A stretch of DNA of 64,000 bases from Nonomuraea cypriaca. Lineage in GTDB: Bacteria > Actinomycetota > Actinomycetes > Streptosporangiales > Streptosporangiaceae. The DNA lies in assembly GCF_015645445.1 (NCBI RefSeq), contig NZ_JADOGI010000026.1, positions 1 to 64,000 of the forward strand. The letters run 5' to 3'. Under the pieces are notes generated by a model, which was not told the origin of the DNA, made no database searches, and saw only the letters and a list, made by a program, of their open reading frames with translations. Position 1 is the first letter of the stretch. Each line of letters opens with the position of its first letter. A program made the position numbers and the translations under genes. Shown here one piece after another: positions 16,363-23,426 of the stretch.

Positions 16363-17648
16363 GCTGCGGGCTCCAATCGCGCTTGGGCGAGCCGTGAGCG
16401 CCATACCTGCTGCGTGGTCTGGATGGCGTAGCGCATGGCGTCGAGCCCGTGGTCATCGGCCTTGATCGGGGAATCCTCACCGCGCTCGGCGGCTTTCTCA
16501 TCCCACGAGTAGCCGGGGAACTCGTTGATGAGCGCCGTGCACGACTCGTGGACGAACAGGCGGCGAGTCGCGAGCAGCGACGCGACGGTGCGAATGCCGG
16601 GCAGCACGGTGTTCTCGCCGAGCACTGATCGGACGCCGTCGCCGTGGAGCTGGATGCGGAAGCTCGCCGCGCTGGGGTCTACCACCGTGTAGCGCGGCGA
16701 GATGCCGGTCAGGTCGGTGCCGTAGACGGGCGCGGTCGAGAGCCAGGTGCGTAGGCGTTCGCTGTACTCGACATCGGTGAGTTGGCGGCGGCCGATCTTG
16801 CTGTCGTAACGGTATTCGTGCGTCAGGTAGAGGCGGCTGTCCGCGCCGAGTCCGAGGATCGTCGCGTGGAAAGGGTTCGTCGTGCCGTAGTCAATCCCGG
16901 TGCTGATCCACTGGTCGATGCGCGGCAGCTCGGCGACGACATGCGTGTCTGGGTCCCACGAGTCGTAGACGACGCCCTCGGCGAGACACCATTCGCCGGC
17001 CACGAAACGCCGATACCAGAGGCCGGTGTACTGCGCTTTGAGCCGATCGACGTAATCCGCGGTGAGGCTCGGGTTGTCGTCGAGCGTGAAATGCCAGTGA
17101 CGCATCCCCACCTCGGGGGCGCGCAAGATGAACTCGCGCCGCATCCAATGGCCGGGGCCGTCCGGGTTGGTGGTGGCCAGCAGCTTGGCGCCAGCGACGC
17201 GCAGACGCGAGAGCAGCATCATCCAGAACGAATGCGGCACCAGCGTGGCCTCGTCGACGTACGCCAACGCCACGGTTGCGCCTCGGATGCGGCCCTCCGC
17301 GCGGGTGTCGGACGCGCCCACCAGGTGCACCGTGCGGCCGAGAATGACCGCAGTCGTGCTGCCGGTGGTGTGATGCACCTGGGCGGCGAGCGGGCCGAAG
17401 AGTGCCGGCGACTGGAGCGGGTCGATCAGGTTGCGCTCGATCGTCTGCAACGTTCTGCCAACGACGACGATCAGCCCCGAGTCTGGGGCGGCAGCGACGG
17501 CGATCAGGAACGCCAACAGGCTGGCGATCGTCTTGCCGGACGACACCGCCCCAGACCAGAGCGCGAGCTGTGGCGTATCCATCGCGCCAACGATCGAGCG
17601 GATCTGCTTGGGCGAGAGCACGGCAGTCACAGCGTCGAGGCTGATCAT
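16359..17648 (-). CDS. terL: Terminase large subunit
   Basis: A 429-residue DNA packaging motor. The ATPase part has the Walker A-like SGAVSSGKT (about residues 32-40) and Walker B VALAYVDEA (about 126-134), then LLATTNPDGPGHWMRREFIL coupling motif. The nuclease part has GIDYGTTNP (about 250) and the C-terminal DDHGLDAMRYA with its metal-binding Asp residues. It overlaps the small subunit gene by 4 bp. It cuts and packages phage DNA with the portal. Confidence 0.95.
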   Translation of the reverse strand: MISLDAVTAVLSPKQIRSIVGAMDTPQLALWSGAVSSGKTIASLLAFLIAVAAAPDSGLIVVVGRTLQTIERNLIDPLQSPALFGPLAAQVHHTTGSTTAVILGRTVHLVGASDTRAEGRIRGATVALAYVDEATLVPHSFWMMLLSRLRVAGAKLLATTNPDGPGHWMRREFILRAPEVGMRHWHFTLDDNPSLTADYVDRLKAQYTGLWYRRFVAGEWCLAEGVVYDSWDPDTHVVAELPRIDQWISTGIDYGTTNPFHATILGLGADSRLYLTHEYRYDSKIGRRQLTDVEYSERLRTWLSTAPVYGTDLTGISPRYTVVDPSAASFRIQLHGDGVRSVLGENTVLPGIRTVASLLATRRLFVHESCTALINEFPGYSWDEKAAERGEDSPIKADDHGLDAMRYAIQTTQQVWRSRLAQARLEPAA

Positions 17649-18175
17649 CCGCTCTCGTCCTCGGCGGCCTGGTGCTCGTCGTCGTTGCCGAGGTGGGCGG
17701 CGACGGCGCGTAGCCCCTCGGCGAGCCCGGCAATCATGCTCTTAGCGCCGTCTGCGCCGTGGTCGCTGTCGACGGCCTCCAGCTTGGCGGCGGTGGTCGC
17801 GGCCGAGCTGACGGACTGGATTAGTGCCTTGACCTCTTGGGCGGGCGGCTGGTCGAGCTGGGCGGTCTCGATGCCGTTGCCCGTCGTCGTCGTCCACGAG
17901 TAGACGGGGGCCTCTAGCCGGTCAAGGATCGTCTCGATCTGGCCGTATAGGCGGGCGATGATGCCGAGCCGTCGAGTGCGTGCGTCGGCCTGGGCGGCGG
18001 CGGTGGCGGCTGCCGTCTGCGCGGCGCGATCCCAGGTGAGACCGAGCCGGGCTGAGACGCGGCTGATGGTCGATGGGGCGCGGCCGAGCGCGCGGGCGAC
18101 CTCGTTGCAGCTCGCGCCATCGGCGTGCATGCGGCGGATCTGGGCGATCTCGTCGTCGCTGATTGGGCTGCTCAC
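17645..18175 (-). CDS. terS: Terminase small subunit
   Basis: A 176-residue protein with an N-terminal helix-turn-helix (ISDDEIAQIRRMHADGASCN, then EVARALGRAPSTISRVSARL) that resembles resolvase-type DNA-binding domains, followed by a helical oligomerisation region. It precedes the large subunit with a 4-bp overlap. It would bind the packaging start site. It is the first gene of the late leftward operon; a divergent gene begins 75 bp away. Confidence 0.85.
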   Translation of the reverse strand: MSSPISDDEIAQIRRMHADGASCNEVARALGRAPSTISRVSARLGLTWDRAAQTAAATAAAQADARTRRLGIIARLYGQIETILDRLEAPVYSWTTTTGNGIETAQLDQPPAQEVKALIQSVSSAATTAAKLEAVDSDHGADGAKSMIAGLAEGLRAVAAHLGNDDEHQAAEDESG

Positions 18176-18210
18176 GGGGCCTTTTGCACCTCCCCCTGGA
18201 GCTGATACCT

Positions 18211-18250
18211 TGTAGGTTCAATAGACAAGGATTCGGGAGGTGGCGCAGTC
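18211..18250. promoter_or_regulatory. Inverted repeat between terS and divergent HTH gene
   Basis: CCTTGT-AGGTTCAATAG-ACAAGG forms a 6-bp inverted repeat with an 11-base spacer in the 75-bp divergent gap. It is followed by GGGAGG, the ribosome site of the rightward gene. It is placed to act as operator for the late operon and the small HTH gene. Confidence 0.45.
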
Positions 18251-18556
18251 ATGGCCGCGAAAAAGCAGCAGCAGAGGCCAGTGAGGTATGTCGGCGCGGC
18301 GGCGGTTGCGAGGTGGATCGAGATCTCGCCGGCCTCGGTGAGCATCTACCGCAATCGGTACGCGGAGACGGATCACCCGTGCCCAGAGCCTGACGTGATC
18401 GTGCAGATCGAGGCGGGGCGAGAGGTGCCGGGCTGGCTGCCGGAGCGCGAGGAGGAGTGGCGCGAGTGGGCGCGTACGCGCGTCGGGCCTGGCGTCGGTG
18501 GCGGTCGCCCGCCGAAGACTCCCGCCGGCAAGGGTAAGGCGGCGACCACTGCCTAA
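18251..18556 (+). CDS. Small HTH-like phage regulator
   Basis: A 101-residue protein divergent from terS. It begins MAAKKQQQRPVRYVGAAAVA and contains WIEISPASVSIYRNRYAETD, which looks like a winged or Xis-type DNA-reading helix-turn-helix (the pattern of choosing a site with PxP-EPD following). The C-terminus is basic and Gly/Pro-rich. Position between early and late blocks suggests a late-gene regulator. Assignment by pattern only. Confidence 0.65.
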   Translation: MAAKKQQQRPVRYVGAAAVARWIEISPASVSIYRNRYAETDHPCPEPDVIVQIEAGREVPGWLPEREEEWREWARTRVGPGVGGGRPPKTPAGKGKAATTA

Positions 18557-18570
18557 CGTTGTTGCGTGTA

Positions 18571-18600
18571 TTGACGACGTTTCCCGGCCCCGCGTAACGT
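18571..18600 (+). promoter_or_regulatory. Early promoter A (family of six)
   Basis: -35 TTGACG (18571-18576), 18-bp spacer, -10 TAACGT (18595-18600), followed by a dyad ending ACAACGTT. It reads into the 18637 gene. The same arrangement recurs at five other prophage sites. Confidence 0.75.
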
Positions 18601-18636
18601 TGTCTAATCACCAAACAACGTTTCCGGGAGGAACCC

Positions 18637-18939
18637 ATGCCCCCGACCCGCCCCGAGGACAAGCAGCGCGACGAGACGTTCGCCGCCTGGCGCGAGCGCA
18701 CCGCAGACTGGCGCACCATGACCAAGATCGCCGCCCAGGTCGACGACGTACGCAAGGAACTGCGCGCCGCCAACAGCACGCTTGCCGGCCTGGTGGACGG
18801 CGACGAGATCCCCGAGAGCATGCGCGAGCACGTCGAGAGCTGGCAGAACGCCGCCCGCGACGCCTACTCGCTCATGCGCGAACTCAACATCACGAGCTGG
18901 CGGCACGAGCTACGCGAGCAGCTCGACACCCGCGACTAG
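18637..18939 (+). CDS. Hypothetical early phage protein
   Basis: A 100-residue, acidic, helical protein beginning MPPTRPEDKQRDETFAAWRE, with a good GGGAGG ribosome site. It is expressed alone from promoter A and closed by a bidirectional terminator, so it is a single-gene unit. No recognised domain or membrane segment. Several small prophage genes share the same promoter type, so it is likely controlled together with them. Confidence 0.75.
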   Translation: MPPTRPEDKQRDETFAAWRERTADWRTMTKIAAQVDDVRKELRAANSTLAGLVDGDEIPESMREHVESWQNAARDAYSLMRELNITSWRHELREQLDTRD

Positions 18940-18952
18940 CAGCGCGACGAGC

Positions 18953-18984
18953 AAGGCCCCTCCCCTATCAGGGTGAGGGGCCTT
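18953..18984. terminator. Bidirectional terminator
   Basis: AAGGCCCC...GGGGCCTT, an 8-bp stem that continues inward with CTCCCCTATCAGGGTGAG pairing, followed by TTCTC on the plus strand. It lies between convergent genes 18637-18939 (+) and 18987-19715 (-). Confidence 0.75.
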
Positions 18985-18986
18985 TC

Positions 18987-19715
18987 TCATGCCTGCGACG
19001 CGAACGCGCCGACGACCGTCCACGAGTGCCAGCGGAACAGCACCTCGGGCGACTGCCAGCCCGCCGCCTCGATCGTGTCGACGAGCGACTGTGGCGACTG
19101 CGGCCGCAGGACGCCGCGCAGCGATCGAGCCTTGGCCCTGATCGCCGAATCGCTGATCCCGTGCGCCGCCTTCACGTCGTGCGAGGCGTCGTTCGCGATC
19201 TCGGCCCAACGCGAATCACGCGCCCGGACTTTCTCGGCGACGATCAGCGCCCCGGAGTCGTGCGAGTGCGCGCGAGCGAGCCGCAGCGCGTCGAGCCGCT
19301 CGTGCAGCGGCAAGAACTGGAGCGTAAACAAGCTGATCGTCAGATCGGCGTTCTCGTGCGCGAGCGGCGCGTCTTGGATGCGCGCCACGTGGTAGCCGAT
19401 AGAACCGCCCGCGAGCGGCTCTAGATCGACGCGAGCGCGATCAAGCATCGCCGCCTGATCGTCGTATAGGGCGAACCTGATACGCCGCTCACGCTGGCGC
19501 TCAAGGATGCGCCGGGCGGTCGTCCCCGTGGACGCGCCCAGGTCAGCGACAAGGCCACCCGCCGGCACGAGCCAGTCCGCAGCCTCGGCGACAAGGTTCT
19601 GTATGTCGTCATAGAACGGCACCGACGCGCGCACGTGCTCGTCGAACACCTGCACCACATCCGGGGTGAACTCCCAGCCGCCGGTATCGAACTGCTCGGC
19701 GATGTCCACGCTCAC
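18987..19715 (-). CDS. CmoA-like carboxy-SAM synthase homologue
   Basis: A 242-residue Rossmann SAM-binding protein, GTG start overlapping the methyltransferase stop (GTGA). It follows the CmoA pattern along its whole length: WEFTPDVVQVFDEHVRASVP at the start, motif I VADLGASTGTTARRI (55-70), LYDDQAAMLDRAR, ISLFTLQFLPLHERL (128-141), LIVAEK (157-162), then HDVKAAHGISDSAIRAKARS with Arg197 near where CmoA has its prephenate-binding Arg. CmoA makes carboxy-S-adenosylmethionine from SAM and prephenate for tRNA modification. No CmoB is nearby; instead its partner is a DNA methyltransferase. That pairing is the odd and informative part. It could still be an ordinary methyltransferase. Confidence 0.8.
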   Translation of the reverse strand: MSVDIAEQFDTGGWEFTPDVVQVFDEHVRASVPFYDDIQNLVAEAADWLVPAGGLVADLGASTGTTARRILERQRERRIRFALYDDQAAMLDRARVDLEPLAGGSIGYHVARIQDAPLAHENADLTISLFTLQFLPLHERLDALRLARAHSHDSGALIVAEKVRARDSRWAEIANDASHDVKAAHGISDSAIRAKARSLRGVLRPQSPQSLVDTIEAAGWQSPEVLFRWHSWTVVGAFASQA

Positions 19716-20791
19716 GCGCTCACCACCTTGGCGAGAATCTCGTCGCGCACCGTGGCGGCGACGTGCGCCATCATCACGGGCGGCACGGCGCGGCCGATGC
19801 GCTCCCACCTGTGGCGGTAGAGCCCCGTCAGCTCGAAATCGTCAGGGAACCCACCGATGCGGCGCAGCTCGGCCAGCGTCAGATATCGCGGCTGGTCGGG
19901 CATCGTGATCGTGGCAGTGCCGTCACCGCCGCCCCTGGCGACGATCGTCGCCGCAGGTCGATCCCAGGCCATGCGCGTGAGGCTCGTTCGCTTGGGGTGG
20001 CACTTGCCGGGCTCCAGCTCGTGCCAATACGGCTCGATCGAGTAGCCAGCGAGCGGGAGGCGTTGCCCCGTCTCGGGGTCGTGCTCGATCAGGTCGAACG
20101 CGCCGGGCAGGTCGCCGATCGCGTCGCGCAGCGTGTAGCGATACGGCAACGGCGTCGGGTGCGCGGGGTCCGCAGCAAGGTCGTTGCGAACGCCTACGAA
20201 GATGATGCGCTTCCGGGCCTGGGGGACGCCGAGCCAACTCGCGTCGAGCAGCCGGGCCGTCACCTTGTAGCCGGCGTCGCGCAGGGCGGCGAGGATCATC
20301 AGGAAGTAGCCCTTGGCCTTGCCGATGACGAGCCCGCTGACGTTCTCGGCGACGAACGTGCGCGGCTGCAACCCCTTGAGCAGGCGCGCGTACTCGAAGA
20401 ACAGATCGTCGGTGCGCTGCTTGGTCGAGCTGTACGCCTTGACCTGGCCCCACCCGGCCTCGCGCTTGCCGGCGGTCGAGAACGACGCGCACGGCGGCGA
20501 GCCGTCGAACAGGTCGATCTCGCCGACGTCGAGCCCGGTCGCGTTCAGGATGTCGCCTGGGGCGACCTCGCGAATGTCGCGGGTGTCGAGCTGGGTGTAT
20601 GCGCTCGCGTTGGCGCGGTACGTGTCGGCGGCGGCGGGGATGAACTCGCTCGCCCAGGCGACGCGGAACCCTGCCATGCGGTAGCCGAGCGAACTGCCCC
20701 CACACCCGCTGAAGGTGCTGACGGCGGTGTAGCCGTTCCATGGGATCGCGTTGATCTCGCCCATGCTGGGCACGCGGTAGGCGGGCTTCAC
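19712..20791 (-). CDS. DNA cytosine-C5 methyltransferase with atypical motif X
   Basis: A 359-residue C5-methyltransferase read from GTG at 20791, which overlaps the preceding small gene's stop (GTGA). Motif I is VSTFSGCGGSSLGYRMAGF (24-42), motif IV GSPPCASFS with catalytic Cys101, motif VI VAENVSG, motif VIII QARKR, and motif X ERIGRAVPPVMMAH near the C-terminus. Almost all members have Asn in IGNAVPP; here residue 334 (CGC, 19790-19792) is Arg. An Arg or Lys in the cofactor pocket is expected to favour the extra carboxylate of carboxy-SAM. Neighbour CmoA homologue fits. Likely substrate is phage or host DNA; the recognised sequence is unknown. No restriction gene is present. Confidence 0.93.
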   Translation of the reverse strand: MKPAYRVPSMGEINAIPWNGYTAVSTFSGCGGSSLGYRMAGFRVAWASEFIPAAADTYRANASAYTQLDTRDIREVAPGDILNATGLDVGEIDLFDGSPPCASFSTAGKREAGWGQVKAYSSTKQRTDDLFFEYARLLKGLQPRTFVAENVSGLVIGKAKGYFLMILAALRDAGYKVTARLLDASWLGVPQARKRIIFVGVRNDLAADPAHPTPLPYRYTLRDAIGDLPGAFDLIEHDPETGQRLPLAGYSIEPYWHELEPGKCHPKRTSLTRMAWDRPAATIVARGGGDGTATITMPDQPRYLTLAELRRIGGFPDDFELTGLYRHRWERIGRAVPPVMMAHVAATVRDEILAKVVSA

Positions 20792-20940
20792 TGGGCGGCT
20801 CCCGACCAGCAGTAGAGACAGTAGGGGCAGCGGTACTGCACCGGGATCGTCTCGTCGTAGATGGGGAACTCGGCCGGGGGCGTGTCCGGGGCGGCGGGGT
20901 TCTTCTGGTGGTTCTCGGGATCGCCGCTGGTTGCGGTCAC
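20788..20940 (-). CDS. 50-residue zinc-knuckle-like protein
   Basis: GTG at 20940 with a GGGAGGGG ribosome site. The protein is Pro/Glu-rich with a C-terminal RCPYCLYCW cluster (three Cys) that could bind zinc or pair with a partner. Its stop overlaps the methyltransferase start by 4 bp, so the two are translationally coupled. It may help target or stabilise the methyltransferase. Too short for confident family assignment. Confidence 0.68.
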   Translation of the reverse strand: MTATSGDPENHQKNPAAPDTPPAEFPIYDETIPVQYRCPYCLYCWSGAAQ

Positions 20941-20955
20941 GTCCCCTCCCTTCGG

Positions 20956-21189
20956 TTAGGCGGCTTGGCGCAGCTCGTCGCGCTCGTGCGCGGTGGTGGG
21001 GACGCGCCGGCCAGTGCGTAGGCACAGCTCGATGGCGGCGAGGTCCCAAAAGTCGTAGTAGGCGCTGCGGCCTGTGCGTAGGAGCCGGCGCGCTCGGTAG
21101 CGGTGCGCCCAGACGCCGAGCGTCGAGCGGTTCACGTCGAGTCGTTCGGCTGCGTCGGCGAGCGTGATGGGCTCGATGGGGTGGCGCAT
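20956..21189 (-). CDS. Helix-turn-helix protein heading the DNA-modification operon
   Basis: A 77-residue protein from ATG at 21189 (MRHPIEPITLADAAERLDVN). It has a MerR/Xis-type DNA-binding helix-turn-helix (ADAAERLDVNRSTLGVWAHR, then YRARRLLRTGRSAYYDFWDL). It is first in the leftward unit with the zinc-knuckle, methyltransferase and CmoA-like genes, 15 bp before the next. It may autoregulate the operon. The longer frame to 21264 lacks a ribosome site. Confidence 0.75.
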   Translation of the reverse strand: MRHPIEPITLADAAERLDVNRSTLGVWAHRYRARRLLRTGRSAYYDFWDLAAIELCLRTGRRVPTTAHERDELRQAA

Positions 21190-21265
21190 GACAGCCCCCA
21201 GAAACGCGAAAATCCCTCGGCCGCCGGGTGGCGTCGAAGGATGGGTGTTGCAGCTTGATCGCAAA

Positions 21266-21293
21266 GTATTACGGCTGACCAGCGATGATGCAA
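21266..21293 (-). promoter_or_regulatory. Promoter of the DNA-modification operon
   Basis: On the minus strand TTGCAT, 16-bp spacer, TAATAC (21266-21271), about 75 bp upstream of the HTH start. It differs from the six early promoters and lies back to back with promoter B. Confidence 0.5.
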
Positions 21294-21317
21294 ATCGCGG
21301 AATCCTTGTTGTGTGTG

Positions 21318-21347
21318 TTGGCTAGGTTTCCAGCCTCCGCCTAACGT
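21318..21347 (+). promoter_or_regulatory. Early promoter B
   Basis: -35 TTGGCT (21318-21323), 18-bp spacer, -10 TAACGT (21342-21347), followed by AGTCGTATCAAGCAACAACG, the conserved dyad region of the family. It reads into the 21385 gene. Confidence 0.72.
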
Positions 21348-21384
21348 AGTCGTATCAAGCAACAACGTTCCGAGAGGAAAACAC

Positions 21385-21711
21385 ATGTCGTACACACCCA
21401 ACGTCGTGCTCCCCGAGCTGTCCGGCCTAACGCTCGTCGGCCAGATCGACTTCTACGACGGACCCACCGAGGCCGACGTGACCGGCGTGTGGCGTGACGA
21501 CGCCATCGGCCAGCTTTACTTCGCCGACGACTGCGACTTTGAGGGGATATTGGCGCACGACGCCGTGACCCGAGAGGACCTCTTCCCGTGCACCGCCGAC
21601 GTGCTTGAGGCGTACCTGAACGAGCGGCTGGACGGCGCCGAGTGGATGAACGCTCGCGAGCCGTACGTCGCCGAGATCGCCGAGCTGATGGGTCGCGCCC
21701 GCGCCCTCTGA
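21385..21711 (+). CDS. Hypothetical early phage protein
   Basis: A 108-residue acidic protein beginning MSYTPNVVLPELSGLTLVGQ, with GAGAGG upstream. The first half looks beta-rich and the second helical (DVLEAYLNERLDGAEWMNAR). It is a single-gene unit between promoter B and a terminator. Acidic small early proteins of temperate phages are often DNA mimics or host-takeover factors, but nothing specific is visible. An upstream GTG extension to 21313 would overlap the promoter and is rejected. Confidence 0.75.
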   Translation: MSYTPNVVLPELSGLTLVGQIDFYDGPTEADVTGVWRDDAIGQLYFADDCDFEGILAHDAVTREDLFPCTADVLEAYLNERLDGAEWMNAREPYVAEIAELMGRARAL

Positions 21712-21724
21712 CCGCCCCCTTGCC

Positions 21725-21748
21725 GGCCCCGGCCATTCGGTCGGGGCC
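21725..21748 (+). terminator. Terminator after the 21385 gene
   Basis: Ten-base-pair stem GGCCCCGGCC/GGTCGGGGCC with loop ATTC, followed by TTCCTGC. It closes the unit just before promoter C. Confidence 0.65.
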
Positions 21749-21779
21749 TTCCTGCGCCTGAGCTGCTATGTCGTATGTG

Positions 21780-21808
21780 TTGACAAGGTTTCTGGCTCCT
21801 CCTAACGT
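21780..21808 (+). promoter_or_regulatory. Early promoter C
   Basis: -35 TTGACA (21780-21785), 17-bp spacer, -10 TAACGT (21803-21808). GTCGTAT occurs both just upstream of the -35 and just downstream of the -10. This is the best consensus match of the six. Confidence 0.8.
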
Positions 21809-21841
21809 AGTCGTATCAGCCAACAACGCAAGGGAGTCACA

Positions 21842-22234
21842 GTGACCACCACCGACAACAACCGCCAGGCCGTGACCTGGGCGCTCTACGAGTACGCCAA
21901 GACCGCCATCAAGAACGAGACCACCGCTCGCGACAATCTCGCCGAGGCGCTCACCGAGGGCACCTCGTGGCCGATCGTCGACTACATGACCCGCGTGCTC
22001 GTCGCCGAGGCCGACGCCGCCCCCTGGCACTGGGCCAAGCTCACCAGCGGCGAAGAGGGCGACATCATCAAGGGCGCGAGCGTCGCGTATGACAAGCACC
22101 TCGCCGACCTGGTGCAGATCGTCCTGGCCGCGTTCAGCAGTGACCCCCTGACGAACGTCGCCGCGCACTACAAGCACGAGGGTGCGCGCAAGTTCGTCTC
22201 CACGGTCGGCCCGCTGCTCGACCTCCTCAAGTAG
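21842..22234 (+). CDS. Hypothetical early phage protein
   Basis: A 130-residue protein from GTG, beginning MTTTDNNRQAVTWALYEYAK. It is helical and soluble, with AAPWHWAKLTSGEEGD in the middle. It is expressed alone from promoter C and followed by two hairpins. No recognised domain. Shared promoter type suggests it is repressed in the lysogen. Confidence 0.75.
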   Translation: MTTTDNNRQAVTWALYEYAKTAIKNETTARDNLAEALTEGTSWPIVDYMTRVLVAEADAAPWHWAKLTSGEEGDIIKGASVAYDKHLADLVQIVLAAFSSDPLTNVAAHYKHEGARKFVSTVGPLLDLLK

Positions 22235-22242
22235 CCACCCGC

Positions 22243-22331
22243 GAGAGCCCCGGCCGCCGCTACAGGCCGGGACTCTCACAACACCAGCGCCACACACTCG
22301 AAAGGCCCTCGGCACACCGCCGGGGGCCTTT
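22243..22331 (+). terminator. Two tandem hairpins
   Basis: First, GAGAGCCCCGGCC/GGCCGGGACTCTC (22243-22277). Second, AAAGGCCC/GGGCCTTT with CGG-CCG extension (22301-22331), followed by a pyrimidine run (TCCCTATTCT). The second is a typical terminator. Confidence 0.7.
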
Positions 22332-22376
22332 CCCTATTCTCCGCGAATGCGCACGTCATCGCCCATACTGGGGCGG

Positions 22377-23132
22377 ATGTCCGACGAGATGCGCCCATGC
22401 GCGAGAGATGCCCGCTGCACGAATCGCGTCGTAACCCCGGATGGACCACAGCCCGCCTGGACGTGGCGGGCGTTCTGCGATGGCGACAGAGACGCGATCG
22501 TGGCGGCCCTGCGTGGCATGCCGATGTTGTACGCGGCGCTATCTGATCTGCTCGTCGCGCCGCGCTCCCCGGCCGTGCGTGATGACGTGCGCGTGGCCGT
22601 GTCCAAGTCGCCGCCTGTGCCGCTCGACTTGCACGCCGACGAGCTGGCGCGCGAGATGGTCGAGATCGTCGTCTCGTGGGAGGAGCGCGTGCGCGACGTG
22701 GCGCGGCTCGTCCCGCTCGACACCGCCGCGTCGCGAGCCCGTAGGCAGGGCGTAGCGCTGTCTCAGGCGGTGCGCGTACTCGCGCCTCGGATTGACGCGC
22801 TGCTGGCGCTACCCGCCGCCACAATGGCGCGCGGCGGGGAGCTGCTCGATCTCGACGGCGCGGCGGCCGGTCTGGAGATTCTCGACATGCGCCGGCGGGC
22901 GTCGCGGGCCCTGCCGGAAAGCCGCGGGGACTCTCGGCCGATCTCGATCCCGTGTGGTGGCTGCGGGTGGCGGACGCTGATGGAGCTGCTCGACGCGCTC
23001 GGCTACCTGGACGGGGCGCGCTGCCGCAACTGCGGCCACGAGTACGACGCGGAGGGGCTCGCCACGCGGCGGGCCGACGCGCTCGCACAGGCCCAGCGAC
23101 GAGCCGGGGCACAGAGGGGAGCGCACGCGTGA
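22377..23132 (+). CDS. Phage protein with C-terminal zinc ribbon
   Basis: A 251-residue protein from ATG at 22377 (MSDEMRPCARDARCTNRVVT). The N-terminus has a small Cys cluster (CARDARC), the middle is helical, and the C-terminus has a zinc ribbon (IPCGGCGWRTLMELL ... CRNCGHEY). Proteins of this layout are frequent in actinomycete prophages next to replication or modification genes; the role is unknown. An alternative ATG at 22347 lacks a ribosome site. It is coupled to the next gene. Confidence 0.72.
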   Translation: MSDEMRPCARDARCTNRVVTPDGPQPAWTWRAFCDGDRDAIVAALRGMPMLYAALSDLLVAPRSPAVRDDVRVAVSKSPPVPLDLHADELAREMVEIVVSWEERVRDVARLVPLDTAASRARRQGVALSQAVRVLAPRIDALLALPAATMARGGELLDLDGAAAGLEILDMRRRASRALPESRGDSRPISIPCGGCGWRTLMELLDALGYLDGARCRNCGHEYDAEGLATRRADALAQAQRRAGAQRGAHA

Positions 23133-23377
23133 TCAATGAGGAGCAGGCCGAGGCAGCGCGGCGAGCGCTCGGGCAATTCAGCGCCGGGCTTGCGGCGCCG
23201 CTGGCGCGAGCGTCCGAGCAGCTCGCCGCAGCGTTCGCCGAGGTCGGGCGTCAGGTGGCGCAGCTATTCGACGCTTTCCACGCGCGGTACTGGGCCGGGG
23301 GTCCGGACGTACCCGAGGTCCGCCGGCGTCCATCCCAGCCCCCTCGGGTCGGTGCGACCAGGCGCCAAGCCCAGTAG
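23129..23377 (+). CDS. Small helical phage protein
   Basis: An 82-residue protein from GTG at 23129 overlapping the upstream stop (GTGA). It begins VINEEQAEAARRALGQFSAG and has a long amphipathic helix (residues about 5-55), then a Pro/Arg-rich tail. It is the last gene of a two-gene unit ended by a terminator. Function unknown. Confidence 0.68.
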   Translation: MINEEQAEAARRALGQFSAGLAAPLARASEQLAAAFAEVGRQVAQLFDAFHARYWAGGPDVPEVRRRPSQPPRVGATRRQAQ

Positions 23378-23382
23378 ATAGA

Positions 23383-23414
23383 AACGCCCCCGGCAGATCT
23401 CTCCGGGGGCGCTT
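23383..23414. terminator. Bidirectional terminator
   Basis: CGCCCCCGG/CCGGGGGCG stem flanked by AA and TT runs, between convergent genes at 23129-23377 (+) and 23427-24278 (-). Confidence 0.75.
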
Positions 23415-23426
23415 CTGTTCAGCGGA

